From Mycobacteroides abscessus ATCC 19977 (GTDB taxonomy: Bacteria; Actinomycetota; Actinomycetes; Mycobacteriales; Mycobacteriaceae): DNA of 64,000 nt. This document shows, piece after piece, positions 63,748 through 64,000 of the stretch. Location: positions 4,836,001 through 4,900,000 of the forward strand of contig NC_010397.1 of the NCBI RefSeq assembly GCF_000069185.1, in the 5' to 3' direction. Within the stretch, counting starts at the first letter, position 1. Each line of letters opens with the position of its first letter. Below the pieces are notes generated by a model, which was given only the letters and a program-made list of their open reading frames with translations, was not told the DNA's origin and did not search any database. A program made the position numbers and the translations under genes.

Positions 63748-64000
63748 CTATACCTCGTCGTTGTCCGACGAGAGCACCGACCCACTCTGATCGTGATCAC
63801 AGGCAACACCCTGGTCTTCACATGCCATGCCGGTGCCACTGCTAGGCGCCTTTGGCGCAATGTTCGTCTTGTCCGAATCATAGGGCCCGCTGATATCAGA
63901 ATCCGGGTTGTTTGGTCCGGAGTCATTGCTCGCCAGCATGATCCGCATCGACACCGTCGGATGGTCCGGGATTGTCGCCGCCGCGGCATGATGCGAATCC
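63748..64000 (-). CDS. C-terminal part of a small acidic, probably secreted protein
   Basis: On the minus strand the frame is open from the right edge to a stop at 63748. The visible ~83 residues are acidic and rich in Ser, Asp and Asn, with two Cys (MACEDQGVACDHD). It shares the ACEDQ element with the secreted protein at 53224. A short internal start (GTG at 63954) is possible, so the true N-terminus is uncertain. No family is recognised. Confidence 0.45.
   Translation of the reverse strand, partial: DSHHAAAATIPDHPTVSMRIMLASNDSGPNNPDSDISGPYDSDKTNIAPKAPSSGTGMACEDQGVACDHDQSGSVLSSDNDEV

Overview
The window is high-GC actinobacterial DNA from a mycobacterium. The evidence is two MmpS/MmpL pairs, a PPE protein, a WhiB regulator, a fused HadA/HadB-type MaoC dehydratase, a DUF222/HNH (13E12-type) protein, a mycothiol-dependent (MDMPI) family protein and many TetR regulators. 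The gene mix resembles the rapidly growing Mycobacteroides (abscessus/chelonae) group; that placement is inference. I see no rRNA, tRNA, CRISPR array, insertion sequence or prophage, so this looks like an ordinary chromosomal stretch rich in regulators, redox enzymes and secreted proteins.

Layout. 0-6.7 kb: a cation exchanger, an S9 peptidase with a DUF3159 protein, a membrane-linked Mrr-type nuclease, endonuclease VIII (nei2) and a bile-acid-symporter-like transporter. 6.7-15.5 kb: a LysR regulator, an ECF sigma factor divergent from a DoxX/monooxygenase-like pair, a phytoene-desaturase-like oxidoreductase, Dps, a DsbA-like protein, a CitE-like lyase, an M20 amidohydrolase and a frameshifted FAD oxidoreductase. 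15.5-24.7 kb: a GH16 enzyme, then the most interesting region (below). 24.7-35.3 kb: TetR/SDR, two patatins, a DUF222/HNH protein, GlxA/HD, a monooxygenase/MBL pair and a nitroreductase interrupted by an in-frame TAG. 35.3-43.4 kb: a degenerate ABC ATPase with a YhgE/Pip membrane protein, WhiB, a metal-dependent hydrolase operon, cupin and PepSY proteins. 43.3-50 kb: a second MmpS/MmpL operon, an adenylate cyclase, and TetR plus heme oxygenase. 50-57 kb: a Pro/Ala-rich exported protein, an L,D-transpeptidase, a GH6 cellulase, a fused MaoC dehydratase, an ABC-F protein and a DUF1906 protein. 57-64 kb: a PPE4-like gene behind an IdeR-like box, DUF6131/DoxX proteins, a MerB-like protein with an MDMPI-family partner, and an SDR.

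Standout system. At 16.3-24.7 kb a minus-strand run (DsbA-like, sulfide:quinone/flavocytochrome-c-type reductase, methyltransferase, small membrane protein, DoxD-DoxA fusion) diverges from a plus-strand mmpS-mmpL-repressor operon. The repressor belongs to the CsoR family, but its copper-ligand His is replaced by Gly, leaving only the Cys pair used by persulfide sensors of the CstR type. Three near-identical ATACCC...GGGTAT palindromes lie in front of the minus run, in front of mmpS, and just before the repressor gene. Read together, this suggests a reactive-sulfur-responsive regulon that controls both sulfide oxidation and an MmpL-type exporter.

Other signals are several perfect inverted repeats in TetR-type promoters, an operator shared by the left-edge gene and the S9 peptidase operon, and two genes that look recently broken.
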